Shown piece by piece: positions 25,285 to 34,020 of a stretch of 64,000 nt of DNA. Position numbers and translations under genes: made by a program. Numbering within the stretch: position 1 is the stretch's first letter; every line of letters starts with the position of its first letter. The notes under the pieces were generated by a model. The model was not told the origin of the DNA. It ran no database searches and saw nothing but the letters and a program-made list of their open reading frames with translations. The stretch comes from Bacteriovoracaceae bacterium (GTDB lineage Bacteria; Bdellovibrionota; Bacteriovoracia; Bacteriovoracales; Bacteriovoracaceae): NCBI GenBank assembly GCA_020630335.1, contig JAHDBN010000010.1, positions 18,290 through 82,289 on the forward strand. Reading direction: 5' to 3'.

Positions 25285-25859
25285 TTTTTATAAAACTTAT
25301 TTTCAGATCACTTTTCTTTTTAAATGGTTGGAAAACAGATCATTCAACAATAGAGGTTCCAAAATCAATTGTTGTTGTTGTTGGACATACATCAAACTGG
25401 GATTTTATTTATGGAGCTGTGACTTCATGGAAAAAAAACCTCTTTATTCATTTTGCCATAAAAGAAGCTTGGGTGAAATTTCCCTTTAGAAGCTTGATGT
25501 TAAATATGGGAGCTTTTGCCGTAAAAAGAACTAAGACCGGTGAAATACAAAAAAGTAATTTCGTGTCTCAAGCAATTGATCAGTTTAATAATCATGAAAC
25601 CTTTCATCTAACAATAACTCCTGAGGCATCTAGATCTCCAAGAGATCAATGGAGAAGTGGATTTTATCATATTGCAAAAGGTGCTAATGTTCCTTTAGTT
25701 CTTGGTTTTGTAGATTACAAAAGGAAGATGACAGGCTTTGGTCCAGTTATTTCAGTGAAAGATAAAACTTTTGAAGAAGTTTTAATAGAGCTTAATAGTT
25801 TTTACAAAAACATCACTCCCAAATATCCTGAAAAATTTAAATTTGCTAAGACGCAATAA
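25281..25859 (+). CDS. PlsC-like acyltransferase
   Basis: 192 residues. The phospholipid/glycerol acyltransferase signature is present: H36 and D41 (GHTSNWD, the HX4D motif) and the substrate site TPEASRSP with E115 and R118. At about two thirds of the length of PlsC it belongs to the short acyltransferases common in marine bacteria, for which the acceptor is unknown. ATGA-coupled to the peroxidase gene; the 3' end overlaps the convergent DUF2237 gene by 14 bases. Confidence 0.8.
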   Translation: MIFIKLIFRSLFFLNGWKTDHSTIEVPKSIVVVVGHTSNWDFIYGAVTSWKKNLFIHFAIKEAWVKFPFRSLMLNMGAFAVKRTKTGEIQKSNFVSQAIDQFNNHETFHLTITPEASRSPRDQWRSGFYHIAKGANVPLVLGFVDYKRKMTGFGPVISVKDKTFEEVLIELNSFYKNITPKYPEKFKFAKTQ

Positions 25860-26223
25860 CTTCAAATTCTTTTAAAATATGAAGCGGAACAATGGCAAGA
25901 GTTTCCTCATGAGTAGCTTTTAATATTACTTTGGGTGCAGCTCCTGCTTTATATGCTTCCACCCATCTTGGAGCACATAAACACCAATTATCACCTGGTT
26001 TTAAGCCTGGAAAATTAAATTGAGGATTTGGAGTTGAAAGATCATTTCCTTGAGATTTAGAAAATGATAAAAAATCGGCAGTTAGCTCAACACAAACCGT
26101 ATGCATGCCTCTGTCTTGATGATTGGTATTACAACACCCATCTCTAAAAAATCCAGTCATCGGGTTAGTACTACAAGCAATGAGAGGTTCTCCAAAAACA
26201 TTTTTAGAATCAAATTTTTTCAT
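25846..26223 (-). CDS. DUF2237 family protein
   Basis: 125 residues, the normal full length of this family. Conserved blocks are NVFGEPLIACSTNPMTGFFRDGCC, HTVCVELTADFLSFSK, GNDLSTPNP and PGDNWCLCAPRWVEA. Function unknown; several invariant Cys suggest a metal or redox role. Probably cytoplasmic. It has no co-directional neighbour. Confidence 0.9.
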   Translation of the reverse strand: MKKFDSKNVFGEPLIACSTNPMTGFFRDGCCNTNHQDRGMHTVCVELTADFLSFSKSQGNDLSTPNPQFNFPGLKPGDNWCLCAPRWVEAYKAGAAPKVILKATHEETLAIVPLHILKEFEVIAS

Positions 26224-26295
26224 ATCAAAATATTTGATTAAAAGCTCTTTTAAGTCAATAAAACTTATAGTTTCTCTTTCTTTTATTTCCTCTAA

Positions 26296-26324
26296 TTGAC
26301 ATCAGTTAGAGAAGAGAATTTAAT
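26296..26324 (+). promoter_or_regulatory. sigma70-type promoter of the YceI lipoprotein
   Basis: A perfect -35 TTGACA at 26296-26301 and TTTAAT at 26319-26324 (one mismatch) with the ideal 17-base spacing. Transcription would begin near 26331, leaving a leader of about 38 bases before the ATG with GGAG in it. Confidence 0.65.
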
Positions 26325-26368
26325 AACCTTTAAATTCATTTAAAACATTCACAAATAAGGAGAATATA

Positions 26369-27073
26369 ATGAAATTTTTATTACCTATTTTACTCGTTTT
26401 CACAATTTCTTGTTCTAAAACAAAACAAGTTGTTTCTGATACAGCTAATGTTGTAAAAGATGCAGGAAGTGCTGTCGTTGAAAAAACAGGAGAAGCTGCT
26501 ACTGCTGTTGCAGATGGAGCAAGTAAAGCTGCAAAAGCCGTGACAGGATCAAATGTGGTAAAACTTACAAATGATAGCTCAATTGGCTTTTCAATTATTA
26601 AATTTAAAATCGGTTCCGCTGTAACTGGAAAATTTAATAAGTTTCAAGGAAGTGCGAAATATGATGGAAAAAATATTTCAAACATCATGGCTGCCGTTTT
26701 CACTAATTCTATTGATACAGGTGATGAGAAAAGAGATGGCCATTTAAAGACTGGAGATTTCTTTGATGCTGCAAAACATCCTGTAATTGGTTTCAAAGTA
26801 GATCAAGCCGTGACTCTTGCACCTTCATTTGACCTTGCTGGTGAGTTAAATATGAAGGGTGTAAAAAAAGATGTTGTATTAAAAGCAAAAACTATTTCTC
26901 AAGATGAAAATGGAGTTGTGATTGAAGCAACTGGTGCTATTAATAGATCTGACTTTGGGATTACTTGGAATAAAGATTTAGAAGGTGGCCCTAAAACAGT
27001 TTTAGGAAAACTTGGAAAGTTAATTCTTGATGATGAAGTAACTTTAAATATTAAGATTGTTGCTAAAAAATAA
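26369..27073 (+). CDS. YceI-domain lipoprotein
   Basis: 234 residues. The lipobox TISC places the acylated Cys at C15. Residues about 20-60 are an Ala/Val/Lys helical linker (ANVVKDAGSAVVEKTG...) that may span toward the wall. Residues about 65-234 are the YceI lipocalin-like domain, with IGFSIIKFKIG, KRDGHLKTGDFFDAAKHP and the late INRSDFGITWNKDLEGGP signature. Such proteins bind isoprenoid-type lipids in a beta barrel. Strong promoter, ribosome site and terminator indicate an abundant monocistronic product. Confidence 0.92.
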   Translation: MKFLLPILLVFTISCSKTKQVVSDTANVVKDAGSAVVEKTGEAATAVADGASKAAKAVTGSNVVKLTNDSSIGFSIIKFKIGSAVTGKFNKFQGSAKYDGKNISNIMAAVFTNSIDTGDEKRDGHLKTGDFFDAAKHPVIGFKVDQAVTLAPSFDLAGELNMKGVKKDVVLKAKTISQDENGVVIEATGAINRSDFGITWNKDLEGGPKTVLGKLGKLILDDEVTLNIKIVAKK

Positions 27074-27095
27074 TTACAAATAAATTTATATACTT

Positions 27096-27120
27096 AAGGC
27101 CTTGAGATACTCAAGGCCTT
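27096..27120 (+). terminator. intrinsic terminator after yceI-like gene
   Basis: AAGGCCTTGAG (27096-27106) pairs with CTCAAGGCCTT (27110-27120) around ATA, followed by TTTTTATTCTTTT. A strong G/C-containing stem 22 bases past the stop. Confidence 0.9.
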
Positions 27121-27131
27121 TTTTTATTCTT

Positions 27132-28538
27132 TTAATCAGTTCGTCTTTTTATATAAATACCTAAGAAACCTACTATTACAGAGATACAGGGACTAAGTAA
27201 GTTAAAAAAGCAATATGGAAGATAACTTAAAGTTGGCACTCCTAAAATCCCACTAAAATACGCTCCTCCAGAGTTCCAAGGAACCAATACCGATGTAACT
27301 GTTCCACCATCTTCTAGCGTTCTTGAAAGATTTATTGCTGCCAACCCTTTCTCTTCAAAAGCTGTTCTAAACATTCTTCCTGCCACAACAATTGCAAGAT
27401 ACTGATCTGAAGCCGTGACATTTAAGAGAATACAAGTTGAAACAGTTGATAAAATCAAAGAGCCTGTTCCTACTACAAACTGAAGTAAAGTTGTTGCAAT
27501 TTTTTGTAAATATCCACAAGCCTCCATCATTCCACCAAAAAACATTGCTGTAATAATAAGCCACACTGTACTTAACATCCCACTCATTCCACCTCTTGAA
27601 AAAAGAGAATCAACAAATTTATTTCCAGACTCAGAAGAAAACCCATCCGCTGCAACTTTAATGATTTTTTTATAACTATTAGTATCAAGTAGATGAGGTT
27701 GAAAAATTAATGCTAGCAAACCACCAAGTGAAGCCCCTAAAAACATCGCAGGTAAAGCGGGAACTTTTTTAATGACTAATAATAAAACAAAGATAGGAGC
27801 AATAAAAAGAAAAGGAGTAATTTTAAATTGAGAATTAATAACACTTAAAACTTCTTCTACATTTGATAAATTAATATCACTTGGAGCGTATTTCAAACCT
27901 ACTATCAAAAATAAGATCAAAGCAATTACAATTGCTGGGAAGGTAGTAATTAACATATACTTAATATGATCAAATAAGTTCGCGCCTGCCATTGCGGGAG
28001 CAAGATTAGTTGTATCAGATAAAGGAGAAAGTTTATCTCCAAAATATGCTCCACTAATAACTGCACCTGCAACCATTGGTAGAGGTATTCCTAAGGTATG
28101 CCCTATTCCAATTAATGCAATCCCTACTGTCCCTCCAGTAGACCATGAGCTTCCAGTTGATAAAGAGACAAAACAACAAATAAGACAAGTTGTTGGTAAG
28201 AAAAATTTTGGACTAATAACTTGGATTCCGTAATAAATCATTGTTGGAACAACACCTGATAAGATCCATAAACCAATCAATGAACCAACGAGCAAAAGAA
28301 TAAGGTTTGCCTGTAAAGAATTTCTAATCGAATCAATGGCAACTGATTCTAAGTCTTTATAAGAAATTTTTCTAAGACTCACTCCTAAAATACAAGCAAC
28401 GAATCCAGAAATAAATAATGCTAATTGATTTGGGCCTGAAGTTGCTGAATCACCATAAACATTTACATTGATAATTAGTAAGGCAATTAAAACAATCACT
28501 GGGATTAAGGCCTCAAATAAGCGAACATTTTTTTTCAA
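27132..28538 (-). CDS. nhaC: Na+/H+ antiporter, NhaC family
   Basis: 468 residues, about eleven or twelve membrane helices. NhaC-type conserved segments: FVSLSTGSSWSTGGTVGIAL near residue 130, AGAVISGAYFGDKLSPLSDTTNLAPAMAG near residue 160 and GVPTLSYLPYCFFN near the C-terminus. The family exchanges sodium for protons, or in some members malate/lactate or arginine/ornithine; the substrate is not certain. Sodium use would suit a marine host. The 39-base gap to the divergent LOG gene probably holds both promoters. Confidence 0.88.
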   Translation of the reverse strand: MKKNVRLFEALIPVIVLIALLIINVNVYGDSATSGPNQLALFISGFVACILGVSLRKISYKDLESVAIDSIRNSLQANLILLLVGSLIGLWILSGVVPTMIYYGIQVISPKFFLPTTCLICCFVSLSTGSSWSTGGTVGIALIGIGHTLGIPLPMVAGAVISGAYFGDKLSPLSDTTNLAPAMAGANLFDHIKYMLITTFPAIVIALILFLIVGLKYAPSDINLSNVEEVLSVINSQFKITPFLFIAPIFVLLLVIKKVPALPAMFLGASLGGLLALIFQPHLLDTNSYKKIIKVAADGFSSESGNKFVDSLFSRGGMSGMLSTVWLIITAMFFGGMMEACGYLQKIATTLLQFVVGTGSLILSTVSTCILLNVTASDQYLAIVVAGRMFRTAFEEKGLAAINLSRTLEDGGTVTSVLVPWNSGGAYFSGILGVPTLSYLPYCFFNLLSPCISVIVGFLGIYIKRRTD

Positions 28539-28636
28539 AATTATCTCCTTTAAACAATCATTAAAGCTTAGGCTAAATGGCTTTAATTGACAAAAATCTA
28601 GCGAATTGTGACAATTTAAATGGAGGCAAATTATCT

Positions 28637-29182
28637 ATGTCAAGGCCCATTTCTTTAGGAGTTTTTTGCTCTGCTAGTTCTCATCTTAATCCTAAGTATT
28701 ACGAATATGCTAGAACCTTTAGCAAGTTAATGAGAGAAAATCATTGTAACCTCGTTTATGGAGGGGCCACAATTGGAATCATGGGCGCCATTGCTGATGA
28801 GTTAAAAAAACTTGGTGGACATGTTACAGGTATTATTCCGAAAGTCATTACGAATAGAGAAATAGAACACGAAGGCCTCGATGAACTTATTATCACTGAA
28901 GATATGCATGAAAGAAAAAAACTTCTTTATAAGAAATCAGAAATGCTTGTTATCTTACCTGGTGGTTATGGAACCTTAGATGAAGCATTTGAAGCCATGA
29001 CTTGGAATCAGCTTGATATACACAAACTCCCTGTCGCATTTATTAATTGGTTTGGTTATTTCGATGGAATCAAACAGTTTTGTGATACAGCAAGTAAAGA
29101 AAAATTTACGGGAGTTTATGATAATTTCAAGCCTCACTTTTTTAACACTAATGAAGATTTTTTTAATTGGATGAATACATGA
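28637..29182 (+). CDS. LOG-family nucleotide phosphoribohydrolase
   Basis: 181 residues from the ATG at 28637. The longest frame starts 20 codons earlier, but GGAGG at 28622-28626 and the conserved opening SLGVFCSASSHLNP favour this start. The LOG signature PGGYGTLDEAFEAMTW is intact (Arg-118-like R in ERKKLLYKKS and the catalytic Glu in GTLDE). Family members cleave nucleoside monophosphates such as cytokinin ribotides or AMP. Its stop overlaps the next ATG as ATGA. Confidence 0.9.
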   Translation: MSRPISLGVFCSASSHLNPKYYEYARTFSKLMRENHCNLVYGGATIGIMGAIADELKKLGGHVTGIIPKVITNREIEHEGLDELIITEDMHERKKLLYKKSEMLVILPGGYGTLDEAFEAMTWNQLDIHKLPVAFINWFGYFDGIKQFCDTASKEKFTGVYDNFKPHFFNTNEDFFNWMNT

Positions 29183-30240
29183 ATAAAAAACAAACTGAAA
29201 CCATCTTTTTTGCGGTGATATTTATTATACTGATTTATCTCATGTACTTGATCTTCTCTCCTATGCTAGGGCCTATCATATTTGGTTGTATCCTAGCAGG
29301 GAGCTTTGTTTCAGTTCATAGATTTCTTCAAAGAAAATATAAATGCTCAAAGAATTTTAGTGCAATACTAACATGTTTGATTATTACCATTGGGCTAGTT
29401 CTCCCAATGCTCTATTTGATTATTCAAATTTCAGGGGAAGCTTTTCAGCTTTATTCAATTACAAAAGGTTTTATTGAAAGTGGGAAACTAGAAATTTTTC
29501 TAACTGATGATGGTTTTTTTGCTAGAAACCTAAGAAGAGTTTTGGGATTTTTAAATATTCAACCAGACACACAAGCTATTGCTCAAAAACTTTTAGAAAT
29601 TTCAAAGGATTTGTCTGGATCACTATTAGGTTTAGTTAACACAGTAGCTGGAAATTTGTGGTATTTCTCTGTTGATTTTTCCATTGCAATTATTACTACT
29701 TTTACGCTTTTATCACAGGGAGATATTTTAAAAAAATATGTGCTAGCTCTTTCTCCTTTAGAAACCTCCGAAGAAGAATTGCTTATTAAAAATTTTAATC
29801 AAATGAATTATGTCTCTTTAGTTTGTAATGGCCTAGGAGGATTAATCCAGGGTGTGCTTGTAGGAATAGCCTTTTTATTTTTAGGCATTGACTCTCCTTT
29901 TTTATGGACTGCGATTATGGTGATATTAGCTTTCATTCCTGTTTTGGGTGTTTCTTTAATTAGTATTCCTGCTTCACTATATTTAATTATTTTTGAAGAA
30001 CGAACTGGTGCTGGAGTGTTCTTACTTATTTTTTCTTTATTTGTTGGATTTATTGTTGAAAATTGGTTTAAGCCTAGATTTATTGGAGATAGGATAAAAA
30101 TTAATTCTATGTTTGTTTTGTTTACTATTATTGGTGGGTTAAGTGTCTTTGGGATTGCAGGGGTTTTCTATGGACCTTTGATTGGGACTCTTTTCTTAAC
30201 TATGGCGAGTTTGTTTCAAAATAAGTTTATGCGGGTTTAA
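29179..30240 (+). CDS. AI-2E family transporter
   Basis: 353 residues from the ATG at 29179, which overlaps the LOG stop as ATGA; the longest frame starts four codons earlier. Seven or eight hydrophobic segments. Typical AI-2E (PerM/YdiK-type) features: an N-terminal hairpin of two helices, LVCNGLGGLIQGVLVGIAF near residue 215, FIPVLGVSLISIPASLYL, VENWFKPRFIGDRIKI and FGIAGVFYGPLIGTL. Substrates differ between members, from autoinducer-2 export to sodium/proton exchange. Confidence 0.88.
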   Translation: MNKKQTETIFFAVIFIILIYLMYLIFSPMLGPIIFGCILAGSFVSVHRFLQRKYKCSKNFSAILTCLIITIGLVLPMLYLIIQISGEAFQLYSITKGFIESGKLEIFLTDDGFFARNLRRVLGFLNIQPDTQAIAQKLLEISKDLSGSLLGLVNTVAGNLWYFSVDFSIAIITTFTLLSQGDILKKYVLALSPLETSEEELLIKNFNQMNYVSLVCNGLGGLIQGVLVGIAFLFLGIDSPFLWTAIMVILAFIPVLGVSLISIPASLYLIIFEERTGAGVFLLIFSLFVGFIVENWFKPRFIGDRIKINSMFVLFTIIGGLSVFGIAGVFYGPLIGTLFLTMASLFQNKFMRV

Positions 30241-30333
30241 TTTAGCCCCTTGACTAAAAAACTCCAGTTTATTTTTACAAACTCTCCTAACATCAAGCAC
30301 AATAAATTATTATTTTTAGAAAAAGGATTTTCT

Positions 30334-31173
30334 ATGAAATTTTTATTAATTTTATTTTTTTCTCTTCCTATTTTTTCCTATGATACTTTTTTTATTTTAG
30401 ATTCAGAAAAGCCAACTCACTATAAAAAAAGAAAGTCTAGTACTTTAAATATCGCTCTTCTAAACTATGGTAATGAATTAAAGAAAAGTGATCTTGAAAG
30501 AATTGGAAAAGTTTTAAAGAAAAGATTTTCTAGGGCCACAAATCATCACCTAAATCTTAACATTAAAGTTATGGCAGTCATTCCCTATCTACATAACATA
30601 TCATCTTATCCAGATTTTAAAGCTGAAGAAATTACTGACCCTTTAAGGCTTCAACGTCTTTGGTATTACTATAATATGAGAGTAGATCATCTTATGTATG
30701 AAATTAGACGAGAAGCTATTAATCAGCTAGGTGATAAGCTAAAAAATGTTGATGCTTTACTTGCAGTCACTGGAGCTCAATTTGAAGGTATCGGATATAA
30801 TGTTGGGGCCATAGGAATTACGGAGCAACCTATCGAAATAGCTTGGGGACTTGCAGATAAGGGAAAAGTAAAATTCAGCACTGATTATGAACTTGTAGAT
30901 GAACTTATTCACGAATTAGGACATGTTTTAGGCTTAGGTCATGCAAGCACACAATGTTTTCAAAATGAAATGAGTTATGATGAGATACAACTTTGTTGTT
31001 CAAAGTCAATAAATAGAAACGATGTCATGAGTTATTGTAGGAAAAGAGATAAAGTAAATATCAATTTTCAACATAAATTTGAACAATGTCATTTAGACAG
31101 ATTAATTAAAGAAGTTAAGCCTAATTTGCTAAATGGAAAGAAGAGAAAAATTCCTTATATTCGATGTGATTAG
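30334..31173 (+). CDS. secreted metzincin-type zinc metalloprotease
   Basis: 279 residues from the ATG at 30334; the longest frame starts 28 codons earlier but only this start gives the signal peptide MKFLLILFFSLPIFS. The zinc site is the extended HELGHVLGLGH (H193, E194, H197, H203). The Met-turn follows as DVMSY with M232. Several Cys (QCF, LCCSK, YCRK, QCHL) suggest disulfides. It resembles archaemetzincin or matrixin-like bacterial enzymes. A secreted peptidase is likely. Confidence 0.82.
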   Translation: MKFLLILFFSLPIFSYDTFFILDSEKPTHYKKRKSSTLNIALLNYGNELKKSDLERIGKVLKKRFSRATNHHLNLNIKVMAVIPYLHNISSYPDFKAEEITDPLRLQRLWYYYNMRVDHLMYEIRREAINQLGDKLKNVDALLAVTGAQFEGIGYNVGAIGITEQPIEIAWGLADKGKVKFSTDYELVDELIHELGHVLGLGHASTQCFQNEMSYDEIQLCCSKSINRNDVMSYCRKRDKVNINFQHKFEQCHLDRLIKEVKPNLLNGKKRKIPYIRCD

Positions 31174-31230
31174 AACATCTAGTACAGAGAGTGGTAACTT
31201 CCTTGACGCTACAAAAGCTTATCTTGCCTC

Positions 31231-31247
31231 AAGAGCACCTAGCTCTT
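31231..31247 (+). terminator. weak terminator-like hairpin
   Basis: AAGAGC (31231-31236) pairs with GCTCTT (31242-31247) around ACCTA, followed by TTT. It lies 58 bases beyond the metzincin stop. The stem is only 6 bp, so efficiency is doubtful. Confidence 0.35.
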
Positions 31248-31272
31248 TTTCTCCCAAGTCCTTAAAAAGAAC

Positions 31273-33885
31273 CTACCTCACATCACTTTGAATTATCAAT
31301 CGATTAGGATGCGTCGCTAAAAATGGATTCACCCCATAAATCCTGAAAGGTTTTTGCGCTTTCTGTACCCTCCAAACTTCACCTGCTTCTTCTGGGTCAA
31401 CGAAAATTTTATGATAGCTATCTTTTTGAGATACATCTGAATTCTCTTGTAAATCCAAAACTACCTGCCCAGAAGGATTCAAAATCTTCCCCCGTCCACT
31501 ACCTGAATAAAAAGTGAACTCTGAAACTCCTGCTGGAACATAAAAATATCGATAAGCCCCATGATCACCAAAAGCATCAAGTGAGAGTTTCACATCTTCT
31601 TTTTCAAGTTTGATAACTAAATCTTCTGAAACCTCTGAGACATTTAGATCATTTTTAAATTCGAGCACTCCCCCCCCAAGTGAAAAAACGTCAATAAGAT
31701 ATAACCCTTCCTCGGAAATACTCTCATCAAATTCATAAAACAATCCATCTTTCTTTAAATCTCTATAGTCAGCAATGAGCTCTTTCCTATCATTTAGCTT
31801 ACTAATAGAAATTCGAGGAGAAAATCCTAATTCTCTATAATGCTTGATATACCCAAAAAGATACTTAAACTGCAATTCTTGACCTTTTTTCAGATAGATC
31901 AAATAAGACTTATCGCCTTGAAAGTAATGACCTCTATTAAATAGATCATAATAATTTCCTTTAAAACTAGCAGTACTTAGCTCATCTAGATAAACAACTG
32001 GCGAGGATAAGTTTAAGTGATCTGGTAAAATTAAATCATCTTCTGCTCCTAAAAAACCTAATATCTCTTCTTGAGTATATGGCTCACTACTCTTCCAAGG
32101 ATTCAAGGACTCCCTGACATTTCTGGTAGCTCCATCTGGTATTTTGACCAATCCATCATTGGCATCTAAGAGAACATAAGCCGCATGGCTATGATTAAGA
32201 TGTAGTTTTCTAAACCTATAGGTGAACATAATATATTTCTTAAACTTCTCTTGCCTAGTGTCTAGATTTAAATCTTTTTGATACTCATAAAGAAGCCTTA
32301 AGCTCTGTGTGTATATAACTAAGTGCTCAATTCTTTTTCTTGATTGCTCTGAGAGCTCATGAGTCAAAGCAGCCCTTAGCACTGAAAATTGTTTTCTTAC
32401 TTTCTCCAAACTAAACTTTAGGGGATGCTTATGATCAAGATATAAGAAAAACTCTCTCATCTCTTCTTTTGCATCCTCAAACATTTGTTCTAAAAACTCT
32501 TCGTAGTATTTGTCTTTATTTTTTATCTCTTTAATATCCCAAAGCGATCGTTTAATCATAAAATAATTAAAGGCATAAGGTGTGTAATTATCTGCTCCTT
32601 CTGATTTGTAGTACTTCCCATTATTATCATGAACAAACTTTATAGTCTTAAGCATAGTATCTAGATCAGCAATTCTTGAGCGCTCATCAACTCCTTTGTA
32701 CCATTGATAGACTGCAGAGTATTCATACATTCCCAGTTCTTTTACTTTTTCAGACCAAAGCTTGTAAGCTTCTTCAAATTTCATATCTTTTGCACGAATA
32801 AATCCATTTGCAAGATAAGTGATAACATTCTCTTCAGCTTTTAAAGCTGGTGGATGAGAATGCTGGTTATAAGCATAAAATCCAACAAACTTTTTTCTTC
32901 CATTAAAATCTATCGATGATATTTTCCTGGCAAGAGTATTTGCAATATGGACAACATGATCAGATGCATATTCTCCAATATCCAAGCAAGGAATAGAATT
33001 ACAAATCCCTCCATTACCATCATCTGGTTCCACTGAAAATGCCTCGTCATTAGGATTTTTTTCTAGCCAATCAAGTGCAAACTCCTCAAAGATTTCATGG
33101 ACTCTCGCCTCAGATGGATTTAGATTTCCTCCGACTTGGTATTCATTATTCACTTCAACAAAGTATGAAGGATTTTCTTCTAACTCTTCAGCATATTCTT
33201 GTTTTATTTTCCACTGAAAGTGTCTTAAAGCAAGATAGTTTTCTGTAAACTGATTTACTTCTTTATATTTTCCCAGTGAACTCTCTAGTTCTGGCCATGT
33301 TGAATATCCCTCAAAAGAAGTTCTTCCTAAAAAGCTAGGAGAGAAGCTTTCTTTATAACTAACCCACAAAGAATCACTAGAAGGTATATATTCCCAATAA
33401 TCAGCAGGTGAATATAATCGATACCCTAGATCAAATAAAATCTTATAAACTGCTCTTTTTACTCCTTTTTTATGATGAGACAATACTAAAAGTTGCTTCT
33501 TGGCTGTATTGCTCTCTAAAATAAATGCTTCTCTGTCTTTAAAGTTTTTATGTTCTACTAATGAGGTTGTAAGTTCAAAATGCTTATTAGGGTTAATATA
33601 GCCTAAATAAATACCCGGATCGTCAGCACTTTTGGTAAAGTCTCTTTGTTCTATCTTAAAATGAACTTGGGTGATTTCAGATAATATCTCTTGTAATTGT
33701 TGAGCACTATCCAAGAAGTCATCTTTTGAGTTCTTACTTATATAAATATTGGGATGATTAACAAGATTAATTCTTTTCTTAAAAACTCTTCTTTCCCCCA
33801 AATTATAAAAGTTTTCAAATGAAGCATTATTGCCACAAGAAATAAGTAAGAAAACAAGAATACTCTTTATTAGTAATTTATTCAT
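31273..33885 (-). CDS. DUF4838-type lipoprotein, glycoside-hydrolase-like
   Basis: 870 residues, lipobox LISC with C17. The first 170 residues resemble the N-terminal domain that precedes catalytic domains in GH20/GH67-type enzymes (QQLQEILSEI, GIYLGYINPN, KGVKRAVYKILFDLGYRLYSP). The middle FSVEPDDGNGGIC near residue 284, with a further cysteine in PCLDIGE, matches the DUF4838 family, thought to act on polysaccharides. The C-terminal 250 residues are beta-rich and may be carbohydrate-binding. Surface-anchored; the substrate is unknown. Confidence 0.75.
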   Translation of the reverse strand: MNKLLIKSILVFLLISCGNNASFENFYNLGERRVFKKRINLVNHPNIYISKNSKDDFLDSAQQLQEILSEITQVHFKIEQRDFTKSADDPGIYLGYINPNKHFELTTSLVEHKNFKDREAFILESNTAKKQLLVLSHHKKGVKRAVYKILFDLGYRLYSPADYWEYIPSSDSLWVSYKESFSPSFLGRTSFEGYSTWPELESSLGKYKEVNQFTENYLALRHFQWKIKQEYAEELEENPSYFVEVNNEYQVGGNLNPSEARVHEIFEEFALDWLEKNPNDEAFSVEPDDGNGGICNSIPCLDIGEYASDHVVHIANTLARKISSIDFNGRKKFVGFYAYNQHSHPPALKAEENVITYLANGFIRAKDMKFEEAYKLWSEKVKELGMYEYSAVYQWYKGVDERSRIADLDTMLKTIKFVHDNNGKYYKSEGADNYTPYAFNYFMIKRSLWDIKEIKNKDKYYEEFLEQMFEDAKEEMREFFLYLDHKHPLKFSLEKVRKQFSVLRAALTHELSEQSRKRIEHLVIYTQSLRLLYEYQKDLNLDTRQEKFKKYIMFTYRFRKLHLNHSHAAYVLLDANDGLVKIPDGATRNVRESLNPWKSSEPYTQEEILGFLGAEDDLILPDHLNLSSPVVYLDELSTASFKGNYYDLFNRGHYFQGDKSYLIYLKKGQELQFKYLFGYIKHYRELGFSPRISISKLNDRKELIADYRDLKKDGLFYEFDESISEEGLYLIDVFSLGGGVLEFKNDLNVSEVSEDLVIKLEKEDVKLSLDAFGDHGAYRYFYVPAGVSEFTFYSGSGRGKILNPSGQVVLDLQENSDVSQKDSYHKIFVDPEEAGEVWRVQKAQKPFRIYGVNPFLATHPNRLIIQSDVR

Positions 33886-33967
33886 GAATTACTAATCGTG
33901 AATTTATATTTTCTCTAAAGTAAATTCTTGTAATTTTTAATATTAAATTTTGGGCAAAAACAAAAAA

Positions 33968-33985
33968 ACCTCGACGAATCGAGGT
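33968..33985 (-). terminator. UUCG-loop terminator of the giant lipoprotein gene
   Basis: ACCTCGA (33968-33974) pairs with TCGAGGT (33979-33985). Read on the minus strand the loop is TTCG, the exceptionally stable tetraloop, and the stem is followed by TTTTTTTG and more T. It lies 36 bases past the stop. Confidence 0.9.
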
Positions 33986-34020
33986 CTTCTTGTTTTCTAT
34001 TTTAGTTTAAAATACTGATA

